Below are positions 62,876-64,000 of a stretch of 64,000 nt of DNA, in pieces. The position numbers were made by a program, and so were the translations under genes. Each line of letters begins with the position of its first letter. The first letter of the stretch is position 1. This stretch comes from an uncultured Clostridia bacterium (GTDB lineage: Bacteria > Bacillota > Clostridia > UBA1381). Location of the stretch: contig CAKSFT010000002.1 in NCBI GenBank assembly GCA_934454145.1, positions 215,690 through 279,689 on the forward strand. The letters run 5' to 3'. The notes under the pieces are model-generated. The model was not told where the DNA came from. It made no database searches and saw nothing but the letters and a program-made list of their open reading frames with translations.

Positions 62876-63847
62876 GTGCGGAAAATCAGTTTTTTGACGA
62901 TTTTTATTATTTTGGCGGTTGCTTTGTGCTCGTGCACAAAGGAAAAGGGGACAAACATAGTTCTCAAGGCGGCGGAACACACGGAACTCGACTTCGGATA
63001 TGCGGACGGGGAAAGAACGATAAAAGATTTTTATGTCAATGATGAAGGAAAGGTATATATTTTGCAAAAAGACGGTGTCGTTTTGAAATACGGCGGTGAC
63101 GGAAAGCTTGAAAAAGAATATGACTTAAAGCTGGGTCAACAAGGGCTGACGGCTTGCAGAATTGCATGCGGGGACGGAAAAATCTATCTGCTGGACGGAC
63201 ATAACAATGCGATTATAACAGCGGAAAAAGAAGAAATAAAAAATGTTTCGGCATTTGATTTTGCGGACGTGGGGTGCGCAAAGACCTTCTGTGTGGCAAA
63301 GACGGGCGTACCGATAATATCCTTTGCTGATGTTGATGAGGCATATACCGTGAAAATCGACCCGACAGAGGCAAATGTGAAAATAATCGGTGAAAAGCGT
63401 AAAGGATATCTGATTGGGGATAATGTGACGTATTTGCCCGAGATGGTTTGCGGTGATGATGGAATAAACAGGGTTGAGGTTTCTGTTTACAGCGCAAAGA
63501 AATGCATGGATAAGTTTTGTGTCGAATCGGCAGATAAAGACGGAAGTATGGTGGGGCTGAATATTTACGGAATGTGTGGCAGAGATTATTTTGGTTTGCT
63601 GTATGAATTTGTAAACCATGGTGAAACACCCGAAGAGGAAGAGCTTGTGCAGACACCGGTGAGCATAAACATGGACGATGAAATAATAAAGAAATATAAA
63701 AATCAGCTGGACGGAAATGAAGTTATCGGGGTGTCAGGGGCAGGTACATATTGTATGAAAATTTTTGATGACATGCTCACAATCAAACCGATAAACGAAT
63801 ATTTTACCGATGGGGAAATATGCAGTATGTATTTGCTGAAAAGATAA
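62876..63847 (+). CDS. Putative lipoprotein with beta-propeller-like repeats
   Basis: A 323-residue protein of unknown function. GTG 62876 follows GGGGAG. The N-terminal signal sequence ends in a lipobox-like ALCSC, so it is probably a membrane-anchored lipoprotein. Repeated strand patterns (IKDFYVNDEGKVYILQKDG, ACGDGKIYLLDGHNN) resemble short beta-propeller or NHL-like blades. I recognise no family. It follows azlD by 16 nt, suggesting co-transcription, but a shared role is not evident. Confidence 0.6.
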   Translation: MRKISFLTIFIILAVALCSCTKEKGTNIVLKAAEHTELDFGYADGERTIKDFYVNDEGKVYILQKDGVVLKYGGDGKLEKEYDLKLGQQGLTACRIACGDGKIYLLDGHNNAIITAEKEEIKNVSAFDFADVGCAKTFCVAKTGVPIISFADVDEAYTVKIDPTEANVKIIGEKRKGYLIGDNVTYLPEMVCGDDGINRVEVSVYSAKKCMDKFCVESADKDGSMVGLNIYGMCGRDYFGLLYEFVNHGETPEEEELVQTPVSINMDDEIIKKYKNQLDGNEVIGVSGAGTYCMKIFDDMLTIKPINEYFTDGEICSMYLLKR

Positions 63848-63937
63848 ACAGCGTTGTGAGATAAGTATAACACATGTGTTGAAAATGACGGTTTGTTGGT
63901 AAAAACATACAAACAAAAAATAATTTCAAAAAAAGTA

Positions 63938-63966
63938 TTGACAAAGAGGGAATAGTATGGTAGAAT
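63938..63966 (+). promoter_or_regulatory. Sigma-A promoter at the window end
   Basis: TTGACA (63938-63943), 17-nt spacer, TAGAAT (63961-63966). It drives a transcript that runs off the window. Confidence 0.7.
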
Positions 63967-63969
63967 AAT

Positions 63970-64000
63970 CAAGCTGTCAGCGAGAGAGCCGGAAGGACAA
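63970..64000 (+). promoter_or_regulatory. Possible start of a T-box leader (cut by window)
   Basis: The first transcribed bases, CAGCGAGAGAGCCGGAAGG, resemble the AGAGAGCCGG-type beginning of some T-box leaders. Only about 30 nt are visible, so this is a weak suggestion. Confidence 0.25.

Noticed and set aside
1..64000. CRISPR arrays or defence islands
   Set aside because: No regularly spaced direct repeats with unique spacers and no cas, restriction or toxin-antitoxin genes were seen; the only recurring sequence is the dispersed element. The NdpA/YejK-family protein alone is not evidence for defence.

Overview
The window looks like a chromosomal segment of an anaerobic, S-layer-bearing Gram-positive bacterium of the class Clostridia. 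The grounds are strong Shine-Dalgarno sites and TTGACA/TATAAT-type promoters, many U-tailed intrinsic terminators, SLH-anchored and lipobox-bearing surface proteins, a YesM/YesN-type two-component system, an ECF transporter, and PTS genes of Firmicutes type. I cannot name the species from sequence alone. A gut or rumen polysaccharide degrader is a reasonable guess from the very large secreted beta-helix, CBM and SLH proteins. || Layout. (1) 151-5585: a cell-wall-type cluster with an ATP-grasp D-aspartate-ligase-like protein, an aspartate/glutamate racemase, an unusual fusion of a MurE-like ligase to an acetylglutamate-kinase-like domain, and a monofunctional transglycosylase. (2) 5646-7669 (minus): purB and a small PH-like membrane protein that appears frameshifted. 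(3) 7776-12401: a YesM-like kinase and YesN-like regulator, divergent from a sugar-type ABC solute-binding lipoprotein. (4) 12763-31434: five very large secreted proteins (two related beta-helix proteins, an Ig/CBM/SLH protein, an N-terminal SLH-like protein and an SGNH hydrolase). Three of them share a ~220-residue module present in six copies. (5) 31602-41810: a cobalamin riboswitch with its own terminator. Downstream are an alpha-toroid/SLH protein, a DUF4430 (transcobalamin C-terminal-like) protein, ECF-T, a single-chain ECF ATPase-ATPase-S-component fusion, and a second, giant DUF4430/SLH protein. This reads as a surface corrinoid capture and uptake system built from the two halves of the animal intrinsic factor/transcobalamin fold, and is the most interesting locus here. 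(6) 42014-45200: greA, a YkvI-like permease, four tandem tRNAs, a decayed patch with a four-helix-bundle pseudogene and an integrase remnant, and a tRNA-Thr. (7) 45559-53205: a complete self-contained fructose-family PTS operon with PRD regulator, its own HPr and EI, IIA, IIB, IIC and two class II aldolases. (8) 53274-61391 (minus): a MATE exporter with an attenuator-type leader peptide, an SLH-gene remnant abutting a truncated sigma factor, a 2H phosphoesterase lacking its catalytic histidines, a polar amino acid ABC importer whose binding protein is circularly permuted, a metallophosphoesterase and a nucleoid-associated protein. (9) 61539-64000: azlCD, an unknown lipoprotein gene and the start of another transcription unit. 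|| A dispersed ~216-bp structured element with near-perfect 10-12 bp target duplications occurs three times (1363, 12516, 61587). Each copy has the same orientation and lies roughly 24-40 nt ahead of a start codon. A lone copy of its terminal palindrome sits ahead of the transglycosylase. No CRISPR array, rRNA gene or intact transposase was seen.
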